This document shows positions 24,801 to 33,166 of a stretch of 64,000 nucleotides of DNA, piece by piece (position 1 is the stretch's first letter; each line of letters begins with the position of its first letter). The stretch is from Sphingomonas kyeonggiensis (GTDB lineage Bacteria > Pseudomonadota > Alphaproteobacteria > Sphingomonadales > Sphingomonadaceae). Made by a program: the position numbers and the translations under genes. The stretch is taken from positions 744,001 to 808,000 of the forward strand of contig NZ_JACHLN010000002.1 of the NCBI RefSeq assembly GCF_014204495.1. Direction: 5' to 3'. Under the pieces are notes generated by a model. That model saw only the letters and a program-made list of their open reading frames with translations, had not been told where the DNA came from and ran no database searches.

Positions 24801-27285
24801 CGGCATAATTGCCCGCCCAGCTCGCCGGGGCAGTGCCGCCCTGGTTGAGCCACTGGGTGGTCACGGCATCCCAGCTACCGTCGCCGCCCTGCCAGTGCTG
24901 CAGCGTATCGTCGCCGACGATCAGCGACGGGCTGATGAACAGGTCCACCGCGCCGCCATAGAACCGCAGCTCGTAATTGACGTTGCTGAGCCCAGGCGTG
25001 GTGCCGAGCACCGCGGTGTTGCTGGTGAGCGCGCCGTAATAGCTGATCAGCCGGTAATAGCCGATCCCTGCCGCGCCATCGGCCGGGTCGCCGCTCTGGC
25101 TCAGGTTGATCGTGCCGTCGAGCGCGAGGTCGCCACCCGAGACGATGATCCGGTCGCTGATGCTGAAGGTGGGCCCGTTATTGTCGGGCTGGCCCAGCTC
25201 GAAATCGAGATTGCCACCCGCCGCGACGGTGAGGCCACCGACGACGTTGAGCGTGCCGATCGAGTTGCCCGGGGCGAGATGGCCGCCGCTCTGCACGGTC
25301 GTGCGGCCGATGGTGCCGGAGCCGCCAACCGTGGCGCCGGACGCCACGGTGACGCTTGAGCCGAGTGCGCCGAGCCGGCCGTTCACCACCAGCGTACCGG
25401 CATCGACAAAGGTCGTGCCGGTGAACAAGGACGAATCGCCGGTCAGCGTCAGCCGTCCGCTGCCGGTCTTGTGCAGGTCGCCTGCGTCCAGCAGCGTGCC
25501 GGCATAGCTGGCGTTGCCCGCCTGGTTGAAGGTCAGCGATGCGCCGGCCAGGATCTTGGCATTGCCGGTGAAACCGCCCGCATCGGCGATCACGCCGCCC
25601 TGGTTGATCGCCCAGTCGACCGAGGAGCTGCCGTTCAGGGTGACCGTGCCGCTGCCCATCTTGAGCATGGTGCCGGTGCCGGAGATCGTGCCGGCATAGC
25701 TGCCGTCGAAATTCTGGTTGAACGCCACGACGCTGGTGAGCGGGGCGGAGGTGAAGGTCAGGTTGCCGCCCAGACTGTTGGTGTCGCCGGCCAGATTGCC
25801 GCCGGCGATCCGCCAGTCCTGATTGCCGGTGCCGGTCAGCGTCCAGGTGCTCGTCCCCGATTTCTCGAAGGTGTCGAAGCCCTTGTAGTAGATGAAGATG
25901 ACGGGCTCGCCGATCTGCGAGACGTCGAAGCTGTCATCGGTGCTACCGCCGAGCGCGAACACATTGTTGGTGCCGCCTGGCGCAACCACGACGCCCCCGT
26001 CCATATAGGAGCCCGCCCGCAGCTCGAGCCGGTTGTTGCTGCCGTACAGGCCGATCGCGAGATTGCGCTGCGACGATGCGTTCACACCGCCCCGGATGAT
26101 CCCCGAATTGATGATCGTGGAGCCGCCACCCGCGGCGCCCACCACGCCCATACCGCCGGCGCCGACCCCGGTGCCGAACGCATAGCGTGGGCCACCCGCG
26201 CCGCCATTGATCTCGCCGGCATTGGTCAGCGTGGCGGCCTGGCCATCGAGGAGGCGCACGCCCGCTCCACCGTTCCCGGTATAGTTGCTGCCGATGCTGC
26301 TGTTGTTGTAGCCGCCGCGGCCGCCGACGATGGTACCCGTCGCGCGGTTCTCGATGGTGCCACCCCAGGCCTGCACGCCGTCCCCGGCGCGTCCGCCACG
26401 AGAATAGCCATAGCCGCCTTCGCCGCCGGCGATCGCGCCTTCGTTGACCACCGTGCCGAGATTGCTGAGCACGCCGCCACCGCCAGTGCCACCGTCGGCG
26501 GTGAAGGTGCCGCCTTCGCCGCCCGTCACCTTGTTGCCGTTCCGGATCGTCAGCGTGCCGCCGTTGTAGAGGAATATACCGGCACCCGAGCCGCCATATT
26601 CCTGCCCGATGCCGCCGGTGATCGTGCTGAATGCACCGCCGGCGCCGCCAGCGACCGTGACGCTGCCGCCATTGAGCAACACCAAAGCTGCACCGCCGCC
26701 GCCGCCGCTGCCCTGGCCCGAACCGCGACCGCCATTGCCGCCAGTCACGTCATACCCCTGGGTCGTGACCTGGACATTGGTGCCGGTCAGCACGAGCCCA
26801 GCGCCACCGCCACCAGCCGAAGCGCCGGAGCCGGAACCGGCGCCGATGCCGCCGTCACCGCCCACATAGTCGATCGAGAAGGCGAAGTTGCCGGTGGCCG
26901 TGACCAGATTGCCGGCGCCGCCATCGCCGCCCGTCGCCCCGGCGCTACTGCCGCCCGTGCCCCCGCCGCCAGCCGCGATATCGTTGGGTGTGCCGGGCTG
27001 GCCGCCCGCGGCCCCGCCCGAGCTGATGCCGCCTGCTGACGCCGTGCCATCCGGGGTCTGCGCCGCCGAACCACCGGTGCCCCTGCTGGCGCCGCCGCCG
27101 CCGCCGGCGATGCCGCCCTGTCCAATGGTTTGGCCGGTGATCCAGGCGCCCCTGCCGCCGCCCTGGGTGATCCGCTGGGCATGCGCCATCGACGGCGCGA
27201 GGCTGATCGCCACGGCGAGCGCCGCCAGCGAAGCCGAACCGCGAACCAGACGCGCCGAACGTGCCTTGAGAAACTGATGCTGCAT
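21814..27285 (-). CDS. Autotransporter (type Va secretion) with PATR-type repeats
   Basis: A very large surface protein of 1823 residues. The signal peptide runs to SMAHAQ near residue 37. The first 350 residues or so of the passenger are extremely Gly-rich (GGGGGASRGTGG and similar), then beta-helix-like repeats follow with the TGTTxVxAGTLxVNG and YSGTTIQAGTLQIGNG patterns of autotransporter-associated strand repeats. Six units of 67-68 residues are encoded at about 23430-24540. From about residue 1535 the C-terminal beta-barrel begins (GFAIWGNGFGSWG), ending VRASFRLRL with the aromatic/Leu terminal pattern needed for BAM insertion. The function is probably adhesion or surface structure; no protease or lipase motif was seen. 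An AraC-type regulator gene is just upstream. Confidence 0.9.
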   Translation of the reverse strand: MQHQFLKARSARLVRGSASLAALAVAISLAPSMAHAQRITQGGGRGAWITGQTIGQGGIAGGGGGASRGTGGSAAQTPDGTASAGGISSGGAAGGQPGTPNDIAAGGGGTGGSSAGATGGDGGAGNLVTATGNFAFSIDYVGGDGGIGAGSGSGASAGGGGAGLVLTGTNVQVTTQGYDVTGGNGGRGSGQGSGGGGGAALVLLNGGSVTVAGGAGGAFSTITGGIGQEYGGSGAGIFLYNGGTLTIRNGNKVTGGEGGTFTADGGTGGGGVLSNLGTVVNEGAIAGGEGGYGYSRGGRAGDGVQAWGGTIENRATGTIVGGRGGYNNSSIGSNYTGNGGAGVRLLDGQAATLTNAGEINGGAGGPRYAFGTGVGAGGMGVVGAAGGGSTIINSGIIRGGVNASSQRNLAIGLYGSNNRLELRAGSYMDGGVVVAPGGTNNVFALGGSTDDSFDVSQIGEPVIFIYYKGFDTFEKSGTSTWTLTGTGNQDWRIAGGNLAGDTNSLGGNLTFTSAPLTSVVAFNQNFDGSYAGTISGTGTMLKMGSGTVTLNGSSSVDWAINQGGVIADAGGFTGNAKILAGASLTFNQAGNASYAGTLLDAGDLHKTGSGRLTLTGDSSLFTGTTFVDAGTLVVNGRLGALGSSVTVASGATVGGSGTIGRTTVQSGGHLAPGNSIGTLNVVGGLTVAAGGNLDFELGQPDNNGPTFSISDRIIVSGGDLALDGTINLSQSGDPADGAAGIGYYRLISYYGALTSNTAVLGTTPGLSNVNYELRFYGGAVDLFISPSLIVGDDTLQHWQGGDGSWDAVTTQWLNQGGTAPASWAGNYAVFKDDNGYAGGTITVAGAQSFLGLQFVDNGYVLQGSGQLVTDPAGSEIRVLADSAEIASQITGPGGIVKTEAGTLILTGTNSYSGTTIQAGTLQIGNGGTTGSITNNVVNNGTLAFARSDETSFDGIISGTGAVRVLSGDVTLTGDSSYSGGTGIATGATLRIGSGTSGSIGGDVANDGTLAFTRSDATSFGGTISGAGAVQFLSGSVTLTANNGYTGGTGIANGATLQLGRGSTTGSITGNVANAGTLAFGRSDEIGFGGVISGTGAVRILSGGVALTADNGYTGGTSIANGAILQIGNGGTTGSIVGTVANDGTLAFARSDAGSLGGRITGSGAVQVLSGSLTLTADNSYTGGTGIATGATLQLGSGGTTGSITGNVANSGTLAFARSSSNNFAGTITGSGAVRILTGSVTFISDSSYTGGTSIAAGATLQLGDAGTTGGITGNVANAGTLAFNRANNLVFAGVLSGAGSIRQAGSGKTELTGDSSGYTGTTSVAAGTLAVNGKLGGTLTVLAAGRLQGTGTVGNTIVSGTIAPGNSIGTLNVAGNIVFNTGSTYEVEADAAGLADRIVATGTATLNGGTVSVLAGAGNYRPETSYLILHADGGIAGTGRFGGVTSNLAFLDPSLSYDGNNVYLRLRRNDISFASVGATPNQVATGTATQGLGWNSPVFAAVANLSAEQARAAFDQLSGEIHASARTAMIEDSRFLRDAATDRLRTADAGFAIWGNGFGSWGHWAGDGNAARLNRSVNGFVLGADAPVLGKARLGLVGSYDRASFDTRAHGSSGTRDSYGIGIYGGADLGAAAVRIGVSHGWHKLDTTRLVAFPGFTDSLKGEQDARTTQVFGELAYRIALGATRVEPFADFAHVWLNTDGATEKGGASALRIASGESGTSFTTLGLRAAPSVSLGSAKFTARGALGWRHAFGDVTPLSAMQFASGGDSFRIAGTPIARNAAALDAGIDVALTSRATLGIAYGGQFGSSASDQSVRASFRLRL
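23430..24540 (-). repeat. Tandem array of six about 204-bp units within the autotransporter gene
   Basis: The shared block GCGAGCGTGCCG (first copy GCCAGCGTGCCG) occurs at 23441, 23645, 23849, 24053, 24257 and 24458. Spacing is exactly 204 bases four times and then 201, so each unit encodes 68 or 67 residues in frame. Each translates to a strand-rich unit with GTLAFARSD, ISGTGAV, SYTGGT and a GATLQLG segment. Confidence 0.9.
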
Positions 27286-27473
27286 GGCTCACCCCGATGG
27301 CGACCCGTCTCGCCGGGCCGGAATTGCATTTTGAAGGTCGGAGCCAGATCGCCGCGGTTCCCCGGACCGGCGGCGATGGCCCGGCCGGCGCTTGCCACGC
27401 GGGTGCGGCGGCTCACTATGCGATTCCGGCATGAATGCCCGAGGGCGGGGAAGACACCACCCGCAACCCGTCG

Positions 27474-27497
27474 GTTCCCCGGCTTTCGCCGGGGAAC
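27474..27497. repeat. REP-like palindrome GTTCCCCGG family
   Basis: GTTCCCCGGC, a short loop and the complement form an almost perfect hairpin between the AraC regulator and the autotransporter gene. Relatives lie near 10262-10287 and 11341-11363. It is the only notable element in the gap 27286-27522 and could terminate the AraC transcript. Confidence 0.7.
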
Positions 27498-27522
27498 TGA
27501 ATAAGCGGAATGCCGGTACGTC

Positions 27523-28515
27523 CTAGTGCGCGTTCCTGCGCAGCGTATCGGAGGGGCGCTCGCCGAAGCGCAGCCGATAGGCCTGGGCGAAGCGGCCGAG
27601 CTCCCAGAAGCCGTAATGCATGGCGACGCCGGTGATCAGCGTGCTGGCCGGGTCCGAAGCCAGCAAGGTCGCGCGCACCCGGTCGAGCCGGCGGTTGCGG
27701 GCATAGTGCATCGCGCTCTCGCCCAGGAACTCCTGGCAGGCGAGGTTTAGCGTGCGCTGCGGCACGCCCACCGCCGCGCAGATTGCACCCAGCGAGAGCA
27801 TTTCTTCCGGCCGCTCCTCCACCGCGCGCTCGAACCGGGCGACGATATCGCGGTGGCGGCCGAGCGCGGCGCGGTCGGCGCTCACCCGGCCGTGCGCGAG
27901 GCAGGCGAGCAAGCTGTCGAGGATCGCGCCGGAAAGCGCCCTTGCCGGGTGCGGCGCCTCGACGATCCACGGTGTATCGCGGATCACATTGGCGATGTCG
28001 GCCATCAGCCCGGTAAGGCGGGCCAATGCGGCCTCGGGGGCGTGGAACATCCGATCATCGTCGAGCGGCACGCCATGGTCGACCCCGATCAGGTCGGGTG
28101 CGTGGCCGGCGAGCAGGTCGAACGGCATGGCGATGATGCCGAAGGCCCAGGGCATGCCGGCGGGCGAGCCGGTGACGGTCCGCTCGTCCGGGCGGAAATG
28201 GAAGATGCGCCGGCCGAACAGCTTCCGCCCCGAGACCTGGCGGACGATGCCCGGCTCGGTGGCGAACATGAAGGTGTGGACATTCGGGATCGCCGCGGTC
28301 TGCGGGATGCCGCGCGCGAACTTGCCGATGCCGATATTGAGCCCGTCGAACACCGCCCGGGCGAGCATCGCATGGAAGTTCCGGCCATTGCCGCCCAGCG
28401 GATTGGGACTGCTCCCCGAATTGATCCCCCCGATCGCCGATGCCATCGCGTCCGGATCGGAGAAGGTGCCGAAATAGCTTCGGGAAGCAGTTTCGGTTCG
28501 AGGGGCGGGCGACAT
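27523..28515 (-). CDS. AraC-family transcriptional regulator
   Basis: A 330-residue regulator from ATG 28515; a TTG at 28551 in the same frame would add 12 residues. The N-terminal part resembles AraC-type ligand or oligomerisation domains (FSDPDAMASAIGG, HTFMFATEPG). The C-terminal 100 residues hold the double helix-turn-helix: LGAICAAVGVPQRTLNLACQEFLG, then TLITGVAMHYGFWELGRFAQAYRLRFGERPSDTLRR, which matches the family signature. It lies 237 bases upstream of the autotransporter gene on the same strand and about 160 bases downstream of the catabolic cluster, so the target could be either; the sequence does not decide. Confidence 0.88.
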   Translation of the reverse strand: MSPAPRTETASRSYFGTFSDPDAMASAIGGINSGSSPNPLGGNGRNFHAMLARAVFDGLNIGIGKFARGIPQTAAIPNVHTFMFATEPGIVRQVSGRKLFGRRIFHFRPDERTVTGSPAGMPWAFGIIAMPFDLLAGHAPDLIGVDHGVPLDDDRMFHAPEAALARLTGLMADIANVIRDTPWIVEAPHPARALSGAILDSLLACLAHGRVSADRAALGRHRDIVARFERAVEERPEEMLSLGAICAAVGVPQRTLNLACQEFLGESAMHYARNRRLDRVRATLLASDPASTLITGVAMHYGFWELGRFAQAYRLRFGERPSDTLRRNAH

Positions 28516-28677
28516 CGTTACGGGCGTAGCCCTGTCCAGCGGTCTTGCCAACCGGATGTGGTATCACTGGTATGAGATAGGTCCTCTGGCAGGCGATTCC
28601 CAACCTGCCCCCCGGGGCCTGATTTAACAGGTTGGCGCGCGGGACGTCGGGCCTGTTTCCGGCCCAAGACCGCTATC

Positions 28678-29574
28678 TCACGTACCGAGCGATGCCGTCA
28701 GGTCGTCGAACAGTTCGTCGACCGCGATCCGGCGCGGGATGATCTTCTGCTCCAGCGCCCAGTCGATCGCCAGCTGGATGCCCTTGCGGTTCGCCTCCAG
28801 CCCGATGGGCGGATAGATGGTCGGCACCCCGCCCTCGGTCGCGGCGCGGCTCTCGACCAGCATACGGAAGATCTCGCGCACCACGTCGGGCCGCTCGCGC
28901 GACAGGCTCTCATGCACCACGAACATGTGGTTGATGCACACCACGCCTTCGCGGGCATACCAGTCCTTCGCCGCCTCGAACGGGTTCGGCACCAGATATT
29001 CGACGCGCGGATCCTTGGGCAGATCGACGCCCTGGAGCGTCGCCGCCAGCTCGCCGTCGAGCATCATCTGGCCGATGTCCGATCCCTTGGGCAGAGCCTC
29101 GACATTCGCCGGATCGCTATATTCGAGCAGATGCCCCTCGCCGACCTTGCACCAGGTCACCTTGTCGAGATCGACGCCATATTCATGCTGGAGGATGCCG
29201 CGGATCCACAACCCGGTGGTCTGCGCATAGCTGCGTACGCCGACGCGCTTGCCTTCGATGTCCCTGGGATCGAGATGGCCGAAGTCGCGGTTAAACCCGG
29301 CGCAATGGTGCTGGAAGCGGCCATTGACCGGGATCGGCAGCGCGACCCAGGGCTTGCCGTAGATCTTGGCCTGCAGGAGCGTGACGATCGCCAGTTCGCC
29401 GCAATCATAAGCCCCCTCGCGCAGCATCGCCTTGAAGCCGTTATGCGCCTGGGGCGGCCCGCAGAAATCCAGCTCGACGATATCCGACGTGACGCGCCCC
29501 TCGCGCATCGCCTTGGTGACCGGATAGTCGGCCAGGTTGGTCTTCAGCTTCAGCACGTCGGTCGTCGTCCCCAT
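28678..29574 (-). CDS. 4,5-dihydroxyphthalate decarboxylase-like protein (copy A)
   Basis: 298 residues. It resembles the Pht5-type 4,5-dihydroxyphthalate decarboxylase family, which shares the periplasmic-binding-protein fold but has no signal peptide; none is seen here. Recognisable features are DYPVTKAMREGRV near the start, YDCGELAIVTLL, VALPIPVNGRFQHH, DIEGKRVGVRSYAQTTGLWIRGIL and the C-terminal IPRRIAVDELFDDL. The likely reaction is decarboxylation of an aromatic o-dicarboxylate to a catechol-type product. It is the last gene of a two-gene unit with the ThDP enzyme upstream (7-base gap). A second, divergent copy is encoded at 36618-37640. Confidence 0.78.
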   Translation of the reverse strand: MGTTTDVLKLKTNLADYPVTKAMREGRVTSDIVELDFCGPPQAHNGFKAMLREGAYDCGELAIVTLLQAKIYGKPWVALPIPVNGRFQHHCAGFNRDFGHLDPRDIEGKRVGVRSYAQTTGLWIRGILQHEYGVDLDKVTWCKVGEGHLLEYSDPANVEALPKGSDIGQMMLDGELAATLQGVDLPKDPRVEYLVPNPFEAAKDWYAREGVVCINHMFVVHESLSRERPDVVREIFRMLVESRAATEGGVPTIYPPIGLEANRKGIQLAIDWALEQKIIPRRIAVDELFDDLTASLGT

Positions 29575-29581
29575 GGGCCCC

Positions 29582-31132
29582 TCACTTCAGCAGCACTTCG
29601 ATCAGCACCGGTCCGTCCGCGCGAACCGAATCCGTCAGTGCCTTGTGGAAATCCTCCGCGGTGGTGACGCGTTTGCTGGGCACGCCCATGCTGGTGCCCA
29701 TCGCGACCCAGTCGATCCGCGGATTGTCGATATCGATCATCGCCATCGCCTGCGGCCCGATCTCGGTGCCGGCGCCCATGTTCGCGTATTCCGCCTTGAG
29801 GATCGCGTACTGGTGGTTGGCGTAGATGATCGTGGTGACCGGCAGCTGCTCGCGCGCCTGCGTCCAGAGCGACTGGATCGTGTACATCGCGCTGCCGTCG
29901 CCGACCATGCAGAAGGTCCGCCGGTCGGGGCAGGCCATCGAGGCGCCGGTAGCGACGGGCGTGCCATATCCGATCGAGCCGCCCATATTGTTGATCAGGT
30001 CGTGCGGCAGCGCCCCCATGGTCAGCCCCATCGACTCACGCCCGGTGGTCAGCGATTCGTCGACGACGATGCAGTTCTCCGGGATCGCCGCCGCGATCGC
30101 ATGGGCGATGCTGATCGGATTGAGCGCGCCCTGCGGCACGGGCGTTTCGATGCGCTGCTGGATCAGCGGCGCGGTGTCCCTGAGGCCGAGCGCGTCGATC
30201 AGCATCTCGAAGGCGAGCTCGCTGTCCTCATCGGCATCGACCAGCCCGTGGACGAGCGTGCCGGGTGCCTTGAGCAGGCTCGGCTTGTCCGGATAGGCGA
30301 AGAAGGCGACCGGCTCCCGCGTCTCCGCCGTGATCAGATGCTTGAAGTCCTTGAGAAAGGCACTCCCCGGTGCGACCGCATAGGGAATGCGCTCGATCGG
30401 CACGCGCCCTGCCCCGCGCTCGATCCGCGCGGTGAAGAACTGACTGCCGAGGCGGCATCCGGTTCCGGCCGCGATCCTGCCCGCCAGCTCGAGCGCCCGC
30501 CCGCGCGTCGCCTTGTTGGCGAGGATGAGCAAGGCCGGCTCGCCCGAGCGCAACACCTTGGCAACTTCGTCAATCCGCGCCTGGTCCGGCGCGCGGCGTA
30601 CCGGCACCGGAGCGACGGGGAGCACACGCTCGCCCGCATCCTGCCAGGCCGTGTCGCCGGGGAGGATCAGCGTGGCGATCTGGCCGGGATGCTCGCTTGC
30701 CTTGGCGACGGCGGTGGCCGTGTCCCAGGCGATCGAGCGTGCGCTCTCGGCACGGCGGACCCAGTGGCTCAGTGGTCGGGCTAGCCCCTCGATGTCCGAA
30801 GTCAGCGGTGGATCATATTTCAGGTGGCTCGCCGAATGCTCGCCGACGATGTTGACCATGCCGATGCTGGCGCGCTTGGCGTTGTGGATGTTGGCGAGGC
30901 CGTTCGCCAGCCCCGGCCCGAGGTGCAACAAGGTCGAGGCCGGCTTGTCCTTCATCCGGTACCAGCCGTCCGCCGCGCCGGTGCACACGCCTTCGAACAG
31001 GCAGAGCACGCTCTTCATCCGCGGATTCTCGAGCGCCGCCAGGAAGTGCATCTCGGATGTGCCGGGGTTGGCGAAGCACACTTCGACGCCCTGGTCGGCA
31101 AGCGTGTTCACGAGCGCTTCGGCGCCATTCAT
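29582..31132 (-). CDS. ThDP-dependent decarboxylase/acetolactate synthase-family enzyme
   Basis: 516 residues from ATG 31132 (MNGAEALVNTLADQGVEV), the usual start of the family; in-frame starts further upstream add unrelated sequence. The catalytic Glu lies in LFEGVCTGAADG, and the ThDP/Mg site in GDGSAMYTIQSLW with the later Asn in YANHQYAILK. The GTSEMHF motif marks a subgroup annotated as acetolactate-synthase-like large subunits. No regulatory subunit is nearby, so a 2-oxo acid decarboxylase role in the catabolic pathway is more likely than branched-chain amino acid synthesis. A CGATAAGTT motif lies 74 bases upstream of the start. Confidence 0.85.
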   Translation of the reverse strand: MNGAEALVNTLADQGVEVCFANPGTSEMHFLAALENPRMKSVLCLFEGVCTGAADGWYRMKDKPASTLLHLGPGLANGLANIHNAKRASIGMVNIVGEHSASHLKYDPPLTSDIEGLARPLSHWVRRAESARSIAWDTATAVAKASEHPGQIATLILPGDTAWQDAGERVLPVAPVPVRRAPDQARIDEVAKVLRSGEPALLILANKATRGRALELAGRIAAGTGCRLGSQFFTARIERGAGRVPIERIPYAVAPGSAFLKDFKHLITAETREPVAFFAYPDKPSLLKAPGTLVHGLVDADEDSELAFEMLIDALGLRDTAPLIQQRIETPVPQGALNPISIAHAIAAAIPENCIVVDESLTTGRESMGLTMGALPHDLINNMGGSIGYGTPVATGASMACPDRRTFCMVGDGSAMYTIQSLWTQAREQLPVTTIIYANHQYAILKAEYANMGAGTEIGPQAMAMIDIDNPRIDWVAMGTSMGVPSKRVTTAEDFHKALTDSVRADGPVLIEVLLK

Positions 31133-31205
31133 TCGGGGTCCCGCTGTCATTTGGCGGGGTTGCCACTTCCGGGCCCAGGCGGCGCAATCGGAATGGATTG
31201 GGGGG

Positions 31206-31214
31206 CGATAAGTT
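31206..31214 (+). promoter_or_regulatory. CGATAAGTT motif upstream of the ThDP-enzyme unit
   Basis: CGATAAGTT lies 74 bases upstream of the ATG at 31132. The same or a near-identical nonamer stands upstream of the other two minus-strand catabolic units (35462, and 37761 and 37785). It is a candidate binding half-site for the LysR-type regulator encoded at 38064. Confidence 0.45.
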
Positions 31215-31234
31215 CGCGTCCCTTCTCCCAAAAC

Positions 31235-31262
31235 CGTCATCCCCGCGACGGCGGGGATGACG
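31235..31262. repeat. Single CGTCATCCCCGC palindrome
   Basis: CGTCATCCCCGC and its complement are separated by GACG. It is a one-arm relative of the elements at 5161 and 35507. It lies between the aldolase stop and the ThDP-enzyme promoter, where it could end the upstream transcript. Confidence 0.7.
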
Positions 31263-31279
31263 ATGGTTGCTTGGGGCGG

Positions 31280-32137
31280 CTAGTACCCCGCCAGCTCGCG
31301 ACCCTGGCCGACCACGCCATAGCTCCGCGTGGGCGCGGACATCAGGAACTTGTAGCCCTCCCCGATCAGCCGCTCGACATTCTTCGCGTTGGTATGGGGA
31401 TTGCCGACCGCGACGCCGTGCTTGTGGCAGACCTCGACGATCCGGTTCATCGCGCTGACCACCTCGGGGTGCTCATACTGGCGCGGATAGCCGAGCGCCT
31501 GGCTCAGGTCGCCCTCGCCGATCAGCACCAGTCCGATGCCGGGCACGTTCGCCAGGATGTCGTCGAGATTCTCGATCGCCTCCGGGCTCTCGCACATCAT
31601 GCCGACCAGGATCTCGCCATGCGGCGCCAGCGGCCACACGTCCGCACGCGCATAATAGTCCTGCATCGACAGGCCCCAGTAGCGCGCCGCCGTCGCCGGG
31701 CCGTCGCCGCGCACGCCCTTGGGCTCGTACAGTGCGGCACCGGTCGGCCTGGCATAGCGGCACGAGGCGACCATGTTGTAGGCCTGCTCCACCGTCGAGA
31801 CATGCGGGGTGATGACGCCGTACACGCCGCGATCCAGCACCTGCTTGGCCTGAAACTGGTTCATCTCGGCGCCGTTTGCCGGGATGCGCGCGATCGGCGT
31901 CACCGAGGGCGCGATCGATCCGGTCTCGGCGATCTTCTTGCGGTTGAGCATATACTGGAGCGCATCGCCCAGCCCCGCCACGTCGTACGGGTTGTGCTCC
32001 ATCTCGAAGACCACGCCATCATAAGGGGCGTCGGTCATTTCCTGCGCGGTGAGCTTGTCGACCTTGGCGAAGCAGGTGAAGGCCGGCTTGCCCGCTTCGA
32101 ACGCGCGAATGATTCCATTGAGACGTTCCGCCGCCAT
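31280..32137 (-). CDS. HpcH/HpaI-family aldolase
   Basis: A 285-residue class II (metal-dependent) pyruvate aldolase of the HpcH/HpaI family, which cleaves 4-hydroxy-2-oxo acids to pyruvate or oxaloacetate plus an aldehyde or keto acid. Family landmarks are FEMEHNPYDV, VTPIARIPANG, MCESPEAIENLDDILANVPGI (metal-binding Glu) and LIGEGDLSQALG (metal-binding Asp), then the C-terminal GYKFLMSAPTRSYG. Its ATG overlaps the stop of the dioxygenase gene (TAATG), so the two are translated together. In this cluster it probably performs the last cleavage that a CHA aldolase does in the protocatechuate/gallate pathways. Confidence 0.88.
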   Translation of the reverse strand: MAAERLNGIIRAFEAGKPAFTCFAKVDKLTAQEMTDAPYDGVVFEMEHNPYDVAGLGDALQYMLNRKKIAETGSIAPSVTPIARIPANGAEMNQFQAKQVLDRGVYGVITPHVSTVEQAYNMVASCRYARPTGAALYEPKGVRGDGPATAARYWGLSMQDYYARADVWPLAPHGEILVGMMCESPEAIENLDDILANVPGIGLVLIGEGDLSQALGYPRQYEHPEVVSAMNRIVEVCHKHGVAVGNPHTNAKNVERLIGEGYKFLMSAPTRSYGVVGQGRELAGY

Positions 32138-33162
32138 TATGCCGCTTCCTTCTTGCTCGCTGCGGTGACCGCCGGGTCCCAGTACATGAAGCCCATGCCC
32201 TCGCCCGTGCCGGCGGCGGTGCGCCAGCAGGGGATGTAATCGACCAGGGTCATCTCGGCGCCGGTGTGCTGGAGCGCCATCATCACGATCGAGTAGATCT
32301 TCACCTCGGAGGTGCCGGACTGGTAGTAGCCGTTCGGGATCGCCGCGAGGCCGTCATAGTCGTAGCTGGCGAGCATCCCCATCACGCGCCGGTCGAACTC
32401 CTCGTCATTGACGAAATGCGACAACCCGCCCGAGGCGATCACCGCCACGCGTACATCCTCGGGCCAGGCCTCGATCGCGTCGCGCAACACCCGGCCGAAC
32501 TGGATGCACCGCGCCATCGAAGGCTGGGTCGGCGGGTAGAAGAGATTGAACAGCACCGGCACATGGCGCGGCACCTGGTCGCCCATGATCTGGTGATAGA
32601 CGAAGCTGTAGGCATGGGGCACGACCGGATAGTCCGGCGCATAGCCCTGGCGCGAGGCCATCCATGTGTTCTGCGGCCAGGCCTGCAGGTCGTTCAGGTC
32701 GAAGCCCTGCTCCTGGAAGGTCTCGATCAGATAGGTCGCCAGCTGGGGATAGGCCTGGTGCACGACATGGTGGTCGGGCGCATAGACCGGGCGCTGGGGC
32801 GGGCCGTTATGGACCTCCTCGCCGGTATAGACGGTGATCGACGGCGACTGGTCGGGCCAGATCTCCTTCTGGTCCTTGCCCAGCACGATTACCACGTCGG
32901 GCGCGGCGCGCTTGTACGCCTCCGCCATCTCGTCGAGCGCCTTGCGGCAGCGCCCGGCCCGCTCGGTCCGCTCCTCGATGGTCAGGAAAGGCTCGAACGC
33001 GGCTTTGCGCTCGGCCTCCAGCTCGGGATAGCTCCAGGTGCGGTTGCGGTACCAGAGCTCGGGGTTCTTGCGGTCCCGCTCGCCATTGTTGAGCCAGTCC
33101 TCCGGGGCCTGGCCCAGCATGCCGCTATGCGGCACGCACATTCCGAATACGATCTTCGCCAC
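32137..33162 (-). CDS. Class III extradiol ring-cleavage dioxygenase (LigB superfamily)
   Basis: A 341-residue protein, about 40 residues longer than LigB and without a LigA partner in the window. His12 (in CVPHSG) matches the first iron ligand of LigB, and the late SGGLSHFVNDEEFD segment matches the LigB region around its GxSH motif. The segment expected to carry the second ligand reads VIVLGKDQKEIWPDQ, with DQKE in place of a DH pair. An inserted N-terminal stretch (NNGERDRKNPELWYRNRTWSY) marks a distinct subfamily. The reaction is probably meta-cleavage of a catechol-type acid; the substrate is unknown. Coupled to the aldolase gene downstream. Confidence 0.82.
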   Translation of the reverse strand: MAKIVFGMCVPHSGMLGQAPEDWLNNGERDRKNPELWYRNRTWSYPELEAERKAAFEPFLTIEERTERAGRCRKALDEMAEAYKRAAPDVVIVLGKDQKEIWPDQSPSITVYTGEEVHNGPPQRPVYAPDHHVVHQAYPQLATYLIETFQEQGFDLNDLQAWPQNTWMASRQGYAPDYPVVPHAYSFVYHQIMGDQVPRHVPVLFNLFYPPTQPSMARCIQFGRVLRDAIEAWPEDVRVAVIASGGLSHFVNDEEFDRRVMGMLASYDYDGLAAIPNGYYQSGTSEVKIYSIVMMALQHTGAEMTLVDYIPCWRTAAGTGEGMGFMYWDPAVTAASKKEAA

Positions 33163-33166
33163 GAGA

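Noticed and set aside
22036..25359. Very long open frame (over 1100 residues) on the plus strand opposite the autotransporter
   Set aside because: It is a mirror of a Gly/Ala-rich repetitive gene in GC-rich DNA: Arg, Ala and Asp rich, with no signal peptide, domain or ribosome binding site. The minus-strand gene has a signal peptide, repeats and a barrel.
28552..28677. Terminator at the end of the catabolic cluster
   Set aside because: A weak GGGCC-GGCCC stem is present on the minus strand but there is no T-tract and the loop is not convincing.
29582..31132. Branched-chain amino acid biosynthetic acetolactate synthase (ilvB)
   Set aside because: No ilvN-type regulatory subunit or ilvC nearby, and the GTSEMHF subgroup and catabolic context point to a different reaction.
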